The notes under the pieces: generated by a model
Seen by the model: the letters and a program-made list of their open reading frames with translations, nothing else
Told to the model about the DNA's origin: nothing
Databases searched by the model: none
Origin: an uncultured Pseudomonadota bacterium
GTDB lineage: Bacteria; Pseudomonadota; Gammaproteobacteria; Ga0077536
Direction: 5' to 3'
DNA: 38,352 nt
Assembly (NCBI GenBank): GCA_913047675.1
Contig: CAJWTO010000009.1
Coordinates: 1-38,352, forward strand
In this document: positions 1 to 7,333 of the stretch, one piece after another
How positions within the stretch are numbered: position 1 is the first letter of the stretch
Layout of the letters: each line of letters opens with the position of its first letter
Program-made: the position numbers and the translations under genes

Positions 1-727
1 CTATTGAATTTCTCAGAGCAAGCGTTTCGACTGTGAATGCTTCGCCATATAGCTCCGTTAGTCTTTTGTCTGCATGGCTGTCTTTATCAATAAAAGCCCG
101 CCTCAGTTCGATATTGTTTACAAAAATATTTTTTTTCGACAGATTTTTTACGAGCTCTGTCATTGCAAGCTCGATTTTAGGACTGACCTTTAAACGAGGG
201 GCACGCTTTGATACCAAGCTGCTTTCTATTTCTATTCCCAGTTCAGTTATGCCAATGCGTCTAGCCGCGGAAACGGGAACCACTTTAACTCCGAGCTTGT
301 TTTCAAGCTCGGCTATGTCGATAGTTATGCCGCACGCTTCCAATCGATCTACCATGTTCAAGGCGACGATAACAGGTATTTCAGCTTCGAGTACTTGCGT
401 AGCTAAAAATAGATTACGCCTTAAATTAGTGGCATCGACTACGATGATCACTAGATCTGGACGAGGCAGGCCTGTTATATTGCCCTCCAAAACGTCGACA
501 GCAATTATCTCATCGGGCGATTGCGCAGTGAGAGAGTAGGTACCCGGGACGTCCACAAGAGTAACTTCAGTATGTCCAACTTTGGCAGCCCCAGAAACCT
601 GTTCGACTGTGACTCCAGGAAAATTACTCACTTGCTGACGCAAGCCGGTTAATGAATTAAATAAGGTGCTTTTTCCAGTGTTTGGGTTACCTATCGTTAC
701 AACGACGGGCTTAGTATCTTTGTTCAT
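1..727 (-). CDS. feoB: Ferrous iron transporter FeoB, N-terminal part (cut by window edge)
   Basis: Inner-membrane Fe(II) permease; the visible 242 codons are the cytosolic GTPase domain and the start of the helical (GDI-like) domain. My translation of the minus strand shows the G1 loop GNPNTGKST at about residues 13-21, the G3 motif DVPGTYSL near 62-69 and the G4 motif NMVD near 118-121, the order expected for FeoB. The start is the ATG at 727-725, 13 bases after the feoA stop. The membrane part lies beyond position 1. It forms an operon with two upstream FeoA-like genes. Identity is very secure; completeness cannot be judged. Confidence 0.95.
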   Translation of the reverse strand, partial: MNKDTKPVVVTIGNPNTGKSTLFNSLTGLRQQVSNFPGVTVEQVSGAAKVGHTEVTLVDVPGTYSLTAQSPDEIIAVDVLEGNITGLPRPDLVIIVVDATNLRRNLFLATQVLEAEIPVIVALNMVDRLEACGITIDIAELENKLGVKVVPVSAARRIGITELGIEIESSLVSKRAPRLKVSPKIELAMTELVKNLSKKNIFVNNIELRRAFIDKDSHADKRLTELYGEAFTVETLALRNSI

Positions 728-740
728 ATTATTGAGTCAA

Positions 741-968
741 TTAAAGTTGAATTACTACTATCTCAGCATCCGTCTTTCTCATGGATAACGCGTACCCAGC
801 GATATCTAATTCTATAGGGTCCCCGGATGGTGCAACTCGAATAACCTTGATCTCGACACCTTCTATAATGCCAAGCTGCATGAGTCTATCTGTCATATTA
901 TTTTCATACTTAAATCCCAGCACCACACCCGACTGGCCTACCGCCAACTCACTCAGCGGAGTACTCAT
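741..968 (-). CDS. feoA: FeoA-domain ferrous iron transport protein
   Basis: Small 75-residue cytosolic FeoA (SH3-like beta-barrel), a partner thought to modulate FeoB GTPase or transport activity. It shows the typical FeoA pattern: a leading 'L..L..GQSGVV' strand, RLMQLGIIEGVEI in the middle (the hallmark 'L..LGI..G' turn), and the final strand with 'ALSMRKTDAEIVVI'. Its start overlaps the stop of the preceding FeoA-like gene by 4 bases and feoB follows 13 bases after its stop, so the three genes are very likely translated from one mRNA. Length is normal for the family. Confidence 0.92.
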   Translation of the reverse strand: MSTPLSELAVGQSGVVLGFKYENNMTDRLMQLGIIEGVEIKVIRVAPSGDPIELDIAGYALSMRKTDAEIVVIQL

Positions 969-1222
969 GACCAGTTGAACAGGGATTTAAGTTTTGAGAC
1001 TGCACTACCGTCGCGTGTTACGTGTATACCAGACGCTTCTTGATCGCTGAGGGCCCATTCATCGTTGTTGGTAGTGATTAGGCATGGATTACCTTGGACC
1101 AATATGTTCACATGCGCCCCTGGAACGATCCCACGAGACGCAAGTTTCGCTAAGATTACATCTGTAGTATCAACTCGCGTAATTAAACCAGAATCGCCAC
1201 TTTTTAGTTGAGATAATGTCAC
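965..1222 (-). CDS. Second FeoA-domain protein, first gene of the feo operon
   Basis: An 85-residue FeoA-like protein. It has the same layout as the next gene ('L..LKSGDSGLI', then 'KLASRGIVPGAHVNIL', then a terminal strand 'WALSDQEASGIHV') but is clearly divergent, so this is a tandem pair of paralogues rather than a recent duplication. It starts with GTG at 1222 and overlaps the next gene by 4 bases. The Shine-Dalgarno is weak. A promoter-like element lies 33 bases upstream. Role by family and context: accessory or regulatory component of Fe(II) uptake; whether it works with FeoB directly or has another job is not known from sequence. Confidence 0.85.
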   Translation of the reverse strand: MTLSQLKSGDSGLITRVDTTDVILAKLASRGIVPGAHVNILVQGNPCLITTNNDEWALSDQEASGIHVTRDGSAVSKLKSLFNWS

Positions 1223-1254
1223 TTCGTAGTGCGCCCGTGTTGTCAGTACGACTG

Positions 1255-1283
1255 ATTGTAAGCTAAATAATAATAATTCGTAA
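1255..1283 (-). promoter_or_regulatory. Sigma70-like promoter of the feo operon with an AT-rich, possibly Fur-bound spacer
   Basis: On the minus strand a TTACGA element (1283-1278) is followed by exactly 17 bases and then TACAAT (1260-1255), close to the TTGACA-N17-TATAAT consensus. The spacer is made of ATTATTATTATTT, which resembles the repeated NAT(A/T)AT half-sites of Fur boxes. Fur control of feo is established in gammaproteobacteria; here it is an inference from a loose match. Transcription would start about 25 bases before the GTG of the first gene. Confidence 0.5.
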
Positions 1284-1326
1284 CTACGATACGGAAGAAA
1301 ATTGCTATTTTTACTACTCTCAGAGA

Positions 1327-3042
1327 CTATTTTCTAGATGTTAGTCTGTAGTACGGTGATATTTCTGGGGCAAGGTCGTTCATATGAAGAGATTTGATGT
1401 GATTCCAGAATTGGGTTGTGAAAATATCACCATGTTGATTTAAAAGGATTTCTTTTAGCTCTTTGTTGAGAGCTAAAAATTTTATAAATTCTTGCGGGAA
1501 TATATCGTCTGTATTAACGTGGAACCACGGCTTTCCTCGCAATTCGTCCTCATTGTTTCTTGCCTCAGGCAAAGATTTAAAATTACATGTAGTTAGAAGG
1601 CTGAGCTCATCATAGTCGTAAAAAATCACTCTTCCATGTCTGGACACCCCAAAGTTCTTTAGTAATAGATCTCCAGGGAAAATATTAGTAAGAGCTAGAT
1701 CTTTTATAGCCTGTCCATAGTCCAATATGGCATTTTCTACTAATTCAGGATCTCGATCTTTTACAAATAAGTTCAGAGGAATGAGTCGTCGCTCAGAGTA
1801 AAGATGATCTATGATTAATTTCTTTCCACTGATTTGTACGCTATTCGAGCAGTCGGTTAAAAGTTCATCTAAAATATCTGCGTCAAAATGTTTAAGTTGA
1901 AACTCGATATTACGAAATTCTTGTGAATCAATGAGCCTACCTGCTCGGTCATGTTCATAGACGAATTGGTACTTGTTCTTCACTTCCGCATGATTAATCG
2001 TTTTTGGATGGCCAAAGTTATCCCGCATTACCTTGAAAACTAAGTCATATGAAGGCATCGTAAATACAAGCATTACTAGGCCACGTTCGCCATCGGCGCG
2101 TGTGAAGAGATCGTTTTTCGATACAGTTTCCAGATGATTATAAAGTGACCTTGCTCTTTCGGTTTTGCCCTGTCTCGCTCTCCCTAGAATAGTGTGCAGT
2201 TCGTCGAGCGCTTTGTGAGGTATGAGTGAGCTAACAAATTGGATCGCACCCTCTACGGGCTCTACGTCAACCATGAAATATGATCTAGTGAAACCAAAAA
2301 GTACACTTATTTCATCTACTGTATTCAGCACGGCCTCGGTTCGCACCCCCTCTGGAGAGTTGGCTAGGGCAATCACAAATGGATGGGATAAAGTCTCAGA
2401 ATATACTTTCCCTACTAGAAAAGCCCTGCTTGATTGGTAGAAGACATCGGTCATAACATCGATTCGACTGAATACTTCATCGTTATTTATAGTTTCAGGG
2501 ATAACTTCATTAATCTTCTCGCAAATGAAAGAAATATCATCCTCAATATCAACGTATGGAGAATTGAACGCGAAAGCCTGGAACATTTGTTTTACGGTAT
2601 GCCGCATACCATCCCAGTTTAGATAACAGGAGAGCTTAGCGGGATATTTGTCGGGGACAGCTTGGGAAATTATTCCAGAAGTATCGGATACTTGCGTCGG
2701 GTCCAATCCATTTTCATGGAGTACACTGCGGTATACAGAGTTAAAAAAAGTTTTTGCAAAGCCCCCATCTGGGATATCGTCTACTCGCGACCAATATTGC
2801 TTCTTTAACGCGTCAAAGCCATGCAGTCCGTCTAGCGATGCGACATCACTTGAAGTTTTAAGAGCATTGACTGTACGTTCGACCGATTTCTCATAGAGGT
2901 CTATCCTCTCTTTAAGGTCGTCTCGGCTACCAGCCCAATCTAAGGTTTCGAATCGTTGCTTAGCTCTTTGCGTAATACGTCTAAAATTTTGATTATATTT
3001 TGCAAACTGCTCGTAGATCAGTCTTGCTTCAGTCTTGTTCAA
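1327..3042 (-). CDS. aceK: Isocitrate dehydrogenase kinase/phosphatase AceK
   Basis: Bifunctional cytosolic enzyme that phosphorylates and dephosphorylates isocitrate dehydrogenase, setting flux between the TCA cycle and the glyoxylate shunt. At 571 residues it is the usual family length. C-terminal kinase-fold signatures match E. coli AceK one residue out of register: VFKVMRD with the ATP-binding Lys near 337, the EHDRAGRL..SQEF segment near 363-375, NIFPGD with the catalytic Asp near 458, and FYDYDE with the metal-binding Asp near 476. The reading frame opens at a TTG (3042-3040) with a poor Shine-Dalgarno. It lies 52 bases downstream of icd on the same strand, its substrate gene. No malate synthase or isocitrate lyase gene is in the window, unlike the aceBAK operon of E. 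coli. Confidence 0.96.
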   Translation of the reverse strand: MNKTEARLIYEQFAKYNQNFRRITQRAKQRFETLDWAGSRDDLKERIDLYEKSVERTVNALKTSSDVASLDGLHGFDALKKQYWSRVDDIPDGGFAKTFFNSVYRSVLHENGLDPTQVSDTSGIISQAVPDKYPAKLSCYLNWDGMRHTVKQMFQAFAFNSPYVDIEDDISFICEKINEVIPETINNDEVFSRIDVMTDVFYQSSRAFLVGKVYSETLSHPFVIALANSPEGVRTEAVLNTVDEISVLFGFTRSYFMVDVEPVEGAIQFVSSLIPHKALDELHTILGRARQGKTERARSLYNHLETVSKNDLFTRADGERGLVMLVFTMPSYDLVFKVMRDNFGHPKTINHAEVKNKYQFVYEHDRAGRLIDSQEFRNIEFQLKHFDADILDELLTDCSNSVQISGKKLIIDHLYSERRLIPLNLFVKDRDPELVENAILDYGQAIKDLALTNIFPGDLLLKNFGVSRHGRVIFYDYDELSLLTTCNFKSLPEARNNEDELRGKPWFHVNTDDIFPQEFIKFLALNKELKEILLNQHGDIFTTQFWNHIKSLHMNDLAPEISPYYRLTSRK

Positions 3043-3094
3043 GTTACGAAAGTTGCGTACGAATTCTCTACCAAATCAGGACGAATCATAGCGT

Positions 3095-4390
3095 CTACAA
3101 GTTGGAAATAAGTGCATCAGCGAACTGGCTACATTTAACTTCAGTCGCACCATCCATCATTCTGGCAAAGTCATAGGTAACTATCTTTTGATCAATAGTT
3201 TTATCCATCGCCTTAATAACGAGATCTGCAGCCTCTGTCCATCCAAGGTAACGGAGCATCATTTCTCCAGAAAGTAATAAGGAGCCGGGGTTTACTTTAT
3301 CTTGGCCAGCGTACTTCGGCGCTGTACCGTGTGTGGCCTCAAAGATAGCATGTCCGGTATCGTAATTGATGTTACCTCCAGGAGCGATACCTATTCCACC
3401 TACCTGCGCGGCTAGAGCATCAGAAAGGTAATCGCCGTTTAGGTTCATCGTTGCTATTACATCAAATTCGCTAGGGCGAGTAAGTACTTGTTGCAGAGTT
3501 ATATCCGCAATAGCATCTTTTACTAGTATCTTTCCCTCGGAAAGGGCTTTGCTTTGTTCTGCATTCGCAGCATCCGCACCTTGATCCGCCGCGGTGCGAT
3601 CATATTGGTCCCAGGTATAGGTCGAGTTTTTAAATTCCCCTTCGGCTAGCTGATACCCCCAGTTGCGGAAAGCGCCTTCGGTATATTTCATAATATTTCC
3701 TTTATGAACGAAGGTCAGACTTTTCCTATCATTTTCTATTGCATACTTAATCGCGGCTCTAACGAGTCGTTCCGTTCCTTGTTGGGAAACTGGCTTGATT
3801 CCGATACCGGAGGTTTCTGGGAATCGGATTTTTTTGAACAGATCTGGAAAACTTTTAGAGAAAAGATCCATGAATTTTTCATTTTCGACGCTGCCGTTTT
3901 CAAACTCAATTCCAGCGTAAATGTCTTCGGTATTCTCTCGGAATATAACCATGTTTACATTTTCTGGGTTTCTAACGGGAGAAGGAACGCCATTAAACCA
4001 TCTCACTGGTCTGCAACAAACATAGAGATCTAGGATCTGCCGCAGGGCTACATTAAGTGAGCTTATTCCTCCGCCTATAGGAGTAGTTAAAGGTCCTTTG
4101 ATAGCGACTAGAAACTCTCGACAAGCATCTAGAGTTTGATCAGGAAGCCACGAACCGGTTTCATTGTTGGCCTTTTCTCCAGCCAGTACTTCCATCCAAC
4201 GTATTTTTTTATTATCCCCATAGGCTTTTCGCACAGCTGCGTCCAGAACCTTCTGACTAGCCGGCCACACGTCTACGCCAATTCCGTCTCCTTCTATAAA
4301 TGGGATGATCGGATTATCAGGAACCTCTAACACACTATTATTGATTGTAATTTTGGAACCATCGTTGGGGACATTAAAATATGCGGACAC
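3095..4390 (-). CDS. icd: NADP-dependent isocitrate dehydrogenase
   Basis: TCA-cycle enzyme converting isocitrate to 2-oxoglutarate with NADPH formation; homodimeric and cytosolic. At 431 residues it is close to the E. coli protein. Visible motifs: [13 protein letters not shown] near 32-44, the substrate/phosphorylation loop [13 protein letters not shown] with Ser111 aligned to E. coli Ser113 (the AceK target), [13 protein letters not shown], and [17 protein letters not shown], whose Lys-Tyr pair marks NADP specificity. It starts at GTG 4390-4388 with a good GGAG ribosome site at 4402-4399. aceK follows directly, and the conserved serine means regulation by phosphorylation is plausible. Confidence 0.98.
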   Translation of the reverse strand: MSAYFNVPNDGSKITINNSVLEVPDNPIIPFIEGDGIGVDVWPASQKVLDAAVRKAYGDNKKIRWMEVLAGEKANNETGSWLPDQTLDACREFLVAIKGPLTTPIGGGISSLNVALRQILDLYVCCRPVRWFNGVPSPVRNPENVNMVIFRENTEDIYAGIEFENGSVENEKFMDLFSKSFPDLFKKIRFPETSGIGIKPVSQQGTERLVRAAIKYAIENDRKSLTFVHKGNIMKYTEGAFRNWGYQLAEGEFKNSTYTWDQYDRTAADQGADAANAEQSKALSEGKILVKDAIADITLQQVLTRPSEFDVIATMNLNGDYLSDALAAQVGGIGIAPGGNINYDTGHAIFEATHGTAPKYAGQDKVNPGSLLLSGEMMLRYLGWTEAADLVIKAMDKTIDQKIVTYDFARMMDGATEVKCSQFADALISNL

Positions 4391-4422
4391 TATTCTTTCT
4401 CCATTAATCGTAATTTCGAAAA

Positions 4423-4444
4423 ACTCATACCAAGATACTCATAC
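4423..4444. repeat. Two direct copies of ACTCATAC upstream of icd
   Basis: The word ACTCATAC occurs at 4423-4430 and 4437-4444, a 14-base period. It lies 33-54 bases upstream of the icd start codon and about 120 bases upstream of the divergent SDR-like gene. The repeat is seen directly; a role as a regulator-binding site is only an inference. Confidence 0.4.
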
Positions 4445-4562
4445 ACTTTGATAACCGACTCGAAAAATGACAAGCGGCGGAATTAGTATCTACACTCATT
4501 CACTATGTATTATAGTGCAAGTATATATTTTGGTAACCCTCAGTTGCAAAAGTTTTGAGTTA

Positions 4563-5453
4563 ATGAGTTGTAAAGAGACACTTACTGTCATTATTGGCAA
4601 TGGCTATTTATCCGGCTTTCTGATTCCTTTATTGATCCCTTCAGATGTCGTGGCGCTAAATCGGACCGGCTCACTTGACCCAAAGCTTAAATGTTTCAAG
4701 ACGGTCAAGCAGATAAAATGTGATATTTTTTCTGAGTCATCCTTATTACGCTTAGCAGATTTAATAGGAACTCGGTCAGTAAATATATACTGTCTACTAC
4801 CTCCCTCAGCCTATGGTAGTGAGGTAGGGGAAATGTCTTTAGAACCGCTTTTTAAAATACTAAGTAATTTTGATATCAATGGCTTAGTGGTCACTTCTAG
4901 TACAGCGGTATACGGTGACGAGGAGAGAGAGGTGTCTCGCTCAAGTTGTGTAGATACTAGAACGGAGAGGGCTTCATCTCTTTTGCAGATTGAAAATGTC
5001 TGGCGTTCTTTTTACTCCGCAACTCGAGTGGTTAGGCTCGCTGGCCTCTATGGCCCGGGGCGAATTATTGGGAGAACCACGGTTCAATCTAAAGAGTACA
5101 TCCGTGGCTCCGGCTCTGCTTGGTTAAATTTGGTACGCATAGAAGATGCTGCGTTAGCGGTCCATGCGACTATGTTGAGCGAGTCTCCAGAAAAAATTTT
5201 CCTTATAAGCGACGGGAATCCTATAATGCGGAGTGACTATTACGACTACTTGCATAGCCTCACCAACGAATCAGAAAACGCCGGAAGAACTCCTGTCTTT
5301 GAACAAAATAGTACCGGTGGCAAGAGATGTAATTCTCTAGATAGCTGGCAATGTATAGACCGTATGCCAAGCTTCCCAGACTACAAGACTAGTTTGTATG
5401 GCCTCATGAAACAGCAAACCATTAACATCGAACGAGTAGATGGAGACGCCTAA
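4563..5453 (+). CDS. NAD(P)-dependent epimerase/dehydratase-like protein (atypical SDR, YeeZ-like)
   Basis: Rossmann-fold protein of the extended or atypical short-chain dehydrogenase group, 296 residues from the start chosen here. It opens with VIIGNGYLSGFLIPLL, a degenerate nucleotide-binding GxGxxG; it has SSTAVYGD (Ser and the Tyr of the active-site region), RLAGLYGPGR and a C-terminal 'VRIEDAALAVHA', all typical of epimerase-like SDRs such as E. coli YeeZ. An in-frame ATG at 4467 would add 32 hydrophobic residues ahead of the Rossmann core; I prefer ATG 4563 because SDR domains begin at the binding loop. The substrate is unknown. It overlaps the following DUF192 gene by 14 bases. Confidence 0.75.
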   Translation: MSCKETLTVIIGNGYLSGFLIPLLIPSDVVALNRTGSLDPKLKCFKTVKQIKCDIFSESSLLRLADLIGTRSVNIYCLLPPSAYGSEVGEMSLEPLFKILSNFDINGLVVTSSTAVYGDEEREVSRSSCVDTRTERASSLLQIENVWRSFYSATRVVRLAGLYGPGRIIGRTTVQSKEYIRGSGSAWLNLVRIEDAALAVHATMLSESPEKIFLISDGNPIMRSDYYDYLHSLTNESENAGRTPVFEQNSTGGKRCNSLDSWQCIDRMPSFPDYKTSLYGLMKQQTINIERVDGDA

Positions 5454-5955
5454 ATTGGATAGGCTTCGTGCTTTCGCAAGGGTAATGACGTGCTCCTTAA
5501 TTTATAGCTGTTTTACCTCCGCCTTCGCAGATACTGCCGCGGTTCAGATCCAATTTTCAGGCTCTACTAATTCTGTTTTTGTCGCGGAGATAGCATCGGA
5601 TGACGAGTCTCGAGCCAAGGGGTTGATGCATAGAACTCATCTCCCAGATTGCAGCGGGATGTGGTTTGACTTTGGGAATCCAAAAGTTGTCGCGATGTGG
5701 ATGAGAGACACTTTTATTCCTTTAGATATTATTTTTGTTGGAAGTGACTTCCGAGTCCTCTCTATTTTTCAAAATGCGGATCCATTGTCTGACTCATTGA
5801 TAAAGTCGCCACAAGCCACTCAATATGTGTTAGAAATTAACGCTGGAGAAGCTGTTCAAAATAATCTAGCGGTTGGCCAACAGGTAACCACTGGACCTCG
5901 AGGACACCTAGCTAGTCTCACATCACGGTTGAAATGTAGCCCAACTGAGTTTTAG
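5440..5955 (+). CDS. Secreted DUF192 family protein
   Basis: A 171-residue exported protein. An N-terminal segment (about residues 14-30, ending SAFA-D) looks like a Sec signal peptide, followed by a DUF192 domain with the conserved 'E.A....SRAKGLMHRT', 'GMWFDFG', 'MWMRDTFIPLDIIFV' and 'YVLEINAG' blocks. The biochemical function of DUF192 is not established. It overlaps the preceding SDR-like gene by 14 bases, and its stop overlaps the stop of the convergent TrmO-like gene by 4 bases. Confidence 0.85.
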   Translation: METPKLDRLRAFARVMTCSLIYSCFTSAFADTAAVQIQFSGSTNSVFVAEIASDDESRAKGLMHRTHLPDCSGMWFDFGNPKVVAMWMRDTFIPLDIIFVGSDFRVLSIFQNADPLSDSLIKSPQATQYVLEINAGEAVQNNLAVGQQVTTGPRGHLASLTSRLKCSPTEF

Positions 5956-6407
5956 TTACGGGTACGACTTTTCTGTTTGAACCATTCGGGGACTCGTGGA
6001 TTTTGCACCACATCGTAGTCGTCGTATGGCTTTATATCTAAAACAGGTGTGCCATCGAATGCGTCTAGTCCTTTTACGGTAATTTCATTGCTTTCAGTCG
6101 ATAATAGTTGTACCACCGCAAGGCCTAAAGAGTTAGGATGATTTCTTCCACGAAGGGCAAAAGCGCCAACTTTGTCGAAAGCTGTATCACCGCGAGGATG
6201 AGTCACTAGTGGTAAATCTGTAACTCGATCCATCCAGAATATCACCATGAGGTGAGAATAAGCCTCTATACCGACTAAGCCTTCCCGGTATGGGGCGAAT
6301 ACTCTAATTGTGGTGATCATATCTTTACGATTCTTCGCAACGTGTGCGTCAGGTGTGTCAGTATGGCACACTGCGATTTGGTGCAGCGAAACGGCATTAG
6401 ATTTCAT
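5952..6407 (-). CDS. trmO: TrmO/TsaA-like tRNA methyltransferase domain protein
   Basis: A 151-residue protein of the TsaA/YaeB fold, whose E. coli member methylates N6-threonylcarbamoyladenosine-37 in tRNA using SAM. Supporting segments are 'GLVGIEAYSHLMVIFWMDRV', 'AFALRGRNHPNSLGLAVV' (the R..PN.LG core) and 'LDAFDGTPVLDIKPY'. It is shorter than E. coli TrmO (about 235 residues), lacking the C-terminal extension, like many short TsaA proteins. The N-terminal 'R' blocks are divergent, so substrate identity is less certain than the fold. It is convergent with the DUF192 gene. Confidence 0.8.
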   Translation of the reverse strand: MKSNAVSLHQIAVCHTDTPDAHVAKNRKDMITTIRVFAPYREGLVGIEAYSHLMVIFWMDRVTDLPLVTHPRGDTAFDKVGAFALRGRNHPNSLGLAVVQLLSTESNEITVKGLDAFDGTPVLDIKPYDDYDVVQNPRVPEWFKQKSRTRN

Positions 6408-6455
6408 CGGCTTTGCGTCCCATAAATCGCCAGATACTGCTCAGCAGCGTATTAG

Positions 6456-6773
6456 TCATCCTAGAACGGTGATAAAAAATGGTGTCCAGGAAGCAATGAG
6501 CAGGATGTAGACAATTGCTTCGAGCTTTAGGATACGTTTTAAGCGCCTTTTTTCGGCAGGTTCGGCATTCGTTATGAAGATCCTCGTCATTGTCATCTCC
6601 AACGGCAATGCGAATGCTAGCATCATCATAATTGAAGGTGCGAGGACCGAAGGAACTATTCTCCAGTCATGCATATATGTGGTGCCATCGGCAAAAACCG
6701 ACAGCATTATAACTAATAGAGTTATAGCGAGTAATCCAAGTCGGAGAGTCCCAAAATCAGTTAATTTCATCAT
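6456..6773 (-). CDS. Small integral membrane protein of unknown function
   Basis: I do not recognise the family. The frame gives 105 residues from ATG 6773 (an in-frame TTG at 6788 would add five). There are three likely membrane segments: about residues 12-28, 40-58 and 86-103, with a basic stretch 'EKRRLKRILK' between the second and third. That topology and length are typical of small conserved inner-membrane proteins. It sits 48 bases upstream of the TrmO-like gene on the same strand, so they may share a transcript. The function is not inferable. Confidence 0.6.
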   Translation of the reverse strand: MMKLTDFGTLRLGLLAITLLVIMLSVFADGTTYMHDWRIVPSVLAPSIMMMLAFALPLEMTMTRIFITNAEPAEKRRLKRILKLEAIVYILLIASWTPFFITVLG

Positions 6774-6849
6774 TATTTTGCTGCTCAATTGTGGCCAATC
6801 AGGCTTATTTTTAAAAACCGTATAAAAAACAGTTAGTTATAGAGGCAAA

Positions 6850-6918
6850 ATGGCCTTCAATGTAGTTGCTGTAGTCATGGTAGTAGCGTATCATCTCTAT
6901 TGTCTAAAAGGGAGTTAA
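6850..6918 (+). CDS. Possible 22-residue single-span membrane peptide
   Basis: A short frame starts at ATG 6850 with a well placed Shine-Dalgarno (GAGG at 6842-6845, five bases upstream) and ends at TAA 6916-6918. The predicted peptide begins MAFNVVAVVMVVAYH and ends CLKGS, so it is almost entirely hydrophobic with a basic C-terminal end, like known one-helix bacterial microproteins. It is not part of any longer gene and lies in the leader region of the 74-residue membrane protein that follows. It could instead be a chance frame. Confidence 0.3.
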   Translation: MAFNVVAVVMVVAYHLYCLKGS

Positions 6919-7006
6919 GTTAAACGATAGTTTACAGCACAGCGACCTCTTACCCAAGATGTAGTGGTGTTAAGACTATCATCCACAACATATACCCTTA
7001 CTAATA

Positions 7007-7014
7007 GGGGGGAG
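7007..7014 (+). promoter_or_regulatory. Strong purine-rich ribosome binding site for the 74-residue membrane protein
   Basis: Eight bases GGGGGGAG end eight bases before the ATG at 7023. This is a stronger ribosome site than most in the window and supports translation of this otherwise unrecognised short gene. Confidence 0.6.
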
Positions 7015-7022
7015 AATATTAA

Positions 7023-7247
7023 ATGTTAGATACAGCTAAAAGATTTTTACGGGAAGTAGTTGATATTGGTTTACTGTTGATCGCTGTAGCGGTCATACTG
7101 CAGGTCATATTTGGATCTGCGGTGCCCTTCGTGGGAGGAGATATAGTAGCCAATCTGCTAGGTATAGTGACTACACTTGGTGATGGCGGACTAGTCGGTT
7201 TGATTGCTGTAGGGATTATTCTCTATCTGATCAACAAAAATTCCTAG
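7023..7247 (+). CDS. Small two-helix membrane protein of unknown function
   Basis: A 74-residue protein with an amphipathic basic start (AKRFLREVVD), a hydrophobic segment near residues 15-31, a glycine-rich turn (PFVGGDIVANLLG), and a second hydrophobic segment near 55-70 ending LINKNS. It is not a family I can name. Evidence that it is real: a strong ribosome site, an isolated position with its own 230-base upstream region, and a canonical intrinsic terminator right after the stop, which together make it a monocistronic unit likely to be well expressed. Confidence 0.7.
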   Translation: MLDTAKRFLREVVDIGLLLIAVAVILQVIFGSAVPFVGGDIVANLLGIVTTLGDGGLVGLIAVGIILYLINKNS

Positions 7248-7269
7248 AAGCCATCCTTGACGACATGAG

Positions 7270-7297
7270 AGCCCCTGTTATTCAGGGGCTTTTTTTT
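7270..7297 (+). terminator. Rho-independent terminator after the 74-residue membrane protein
   Basis: An 8-bp perfect stem AGCCCCTG / CAGGGGCT (7270-7277 with 7283-7290), a 5-base loop TTATT, then a run of T through 7297. It lies 23 bases after the stop and 36 bases before avtA, separating the two units. Confidence 0.9.
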
Positions 7298-7333
7298 GGG
7301 CGACAAGTCGTGCGCTCATTTTAGGATTAACTG

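Noticed and set aside
33-539. Long plus-strand frame at the left end
   Set aside because: It is the antisense shadow of feoB, whose minus-strand translation carries clear GTPase motifs.
3704-4033. Plus-strand frame of about 109 codons inside icd
   Set aside because: Fully inside icd on the opposite strand, with no ribosome site and no recognisable composition.
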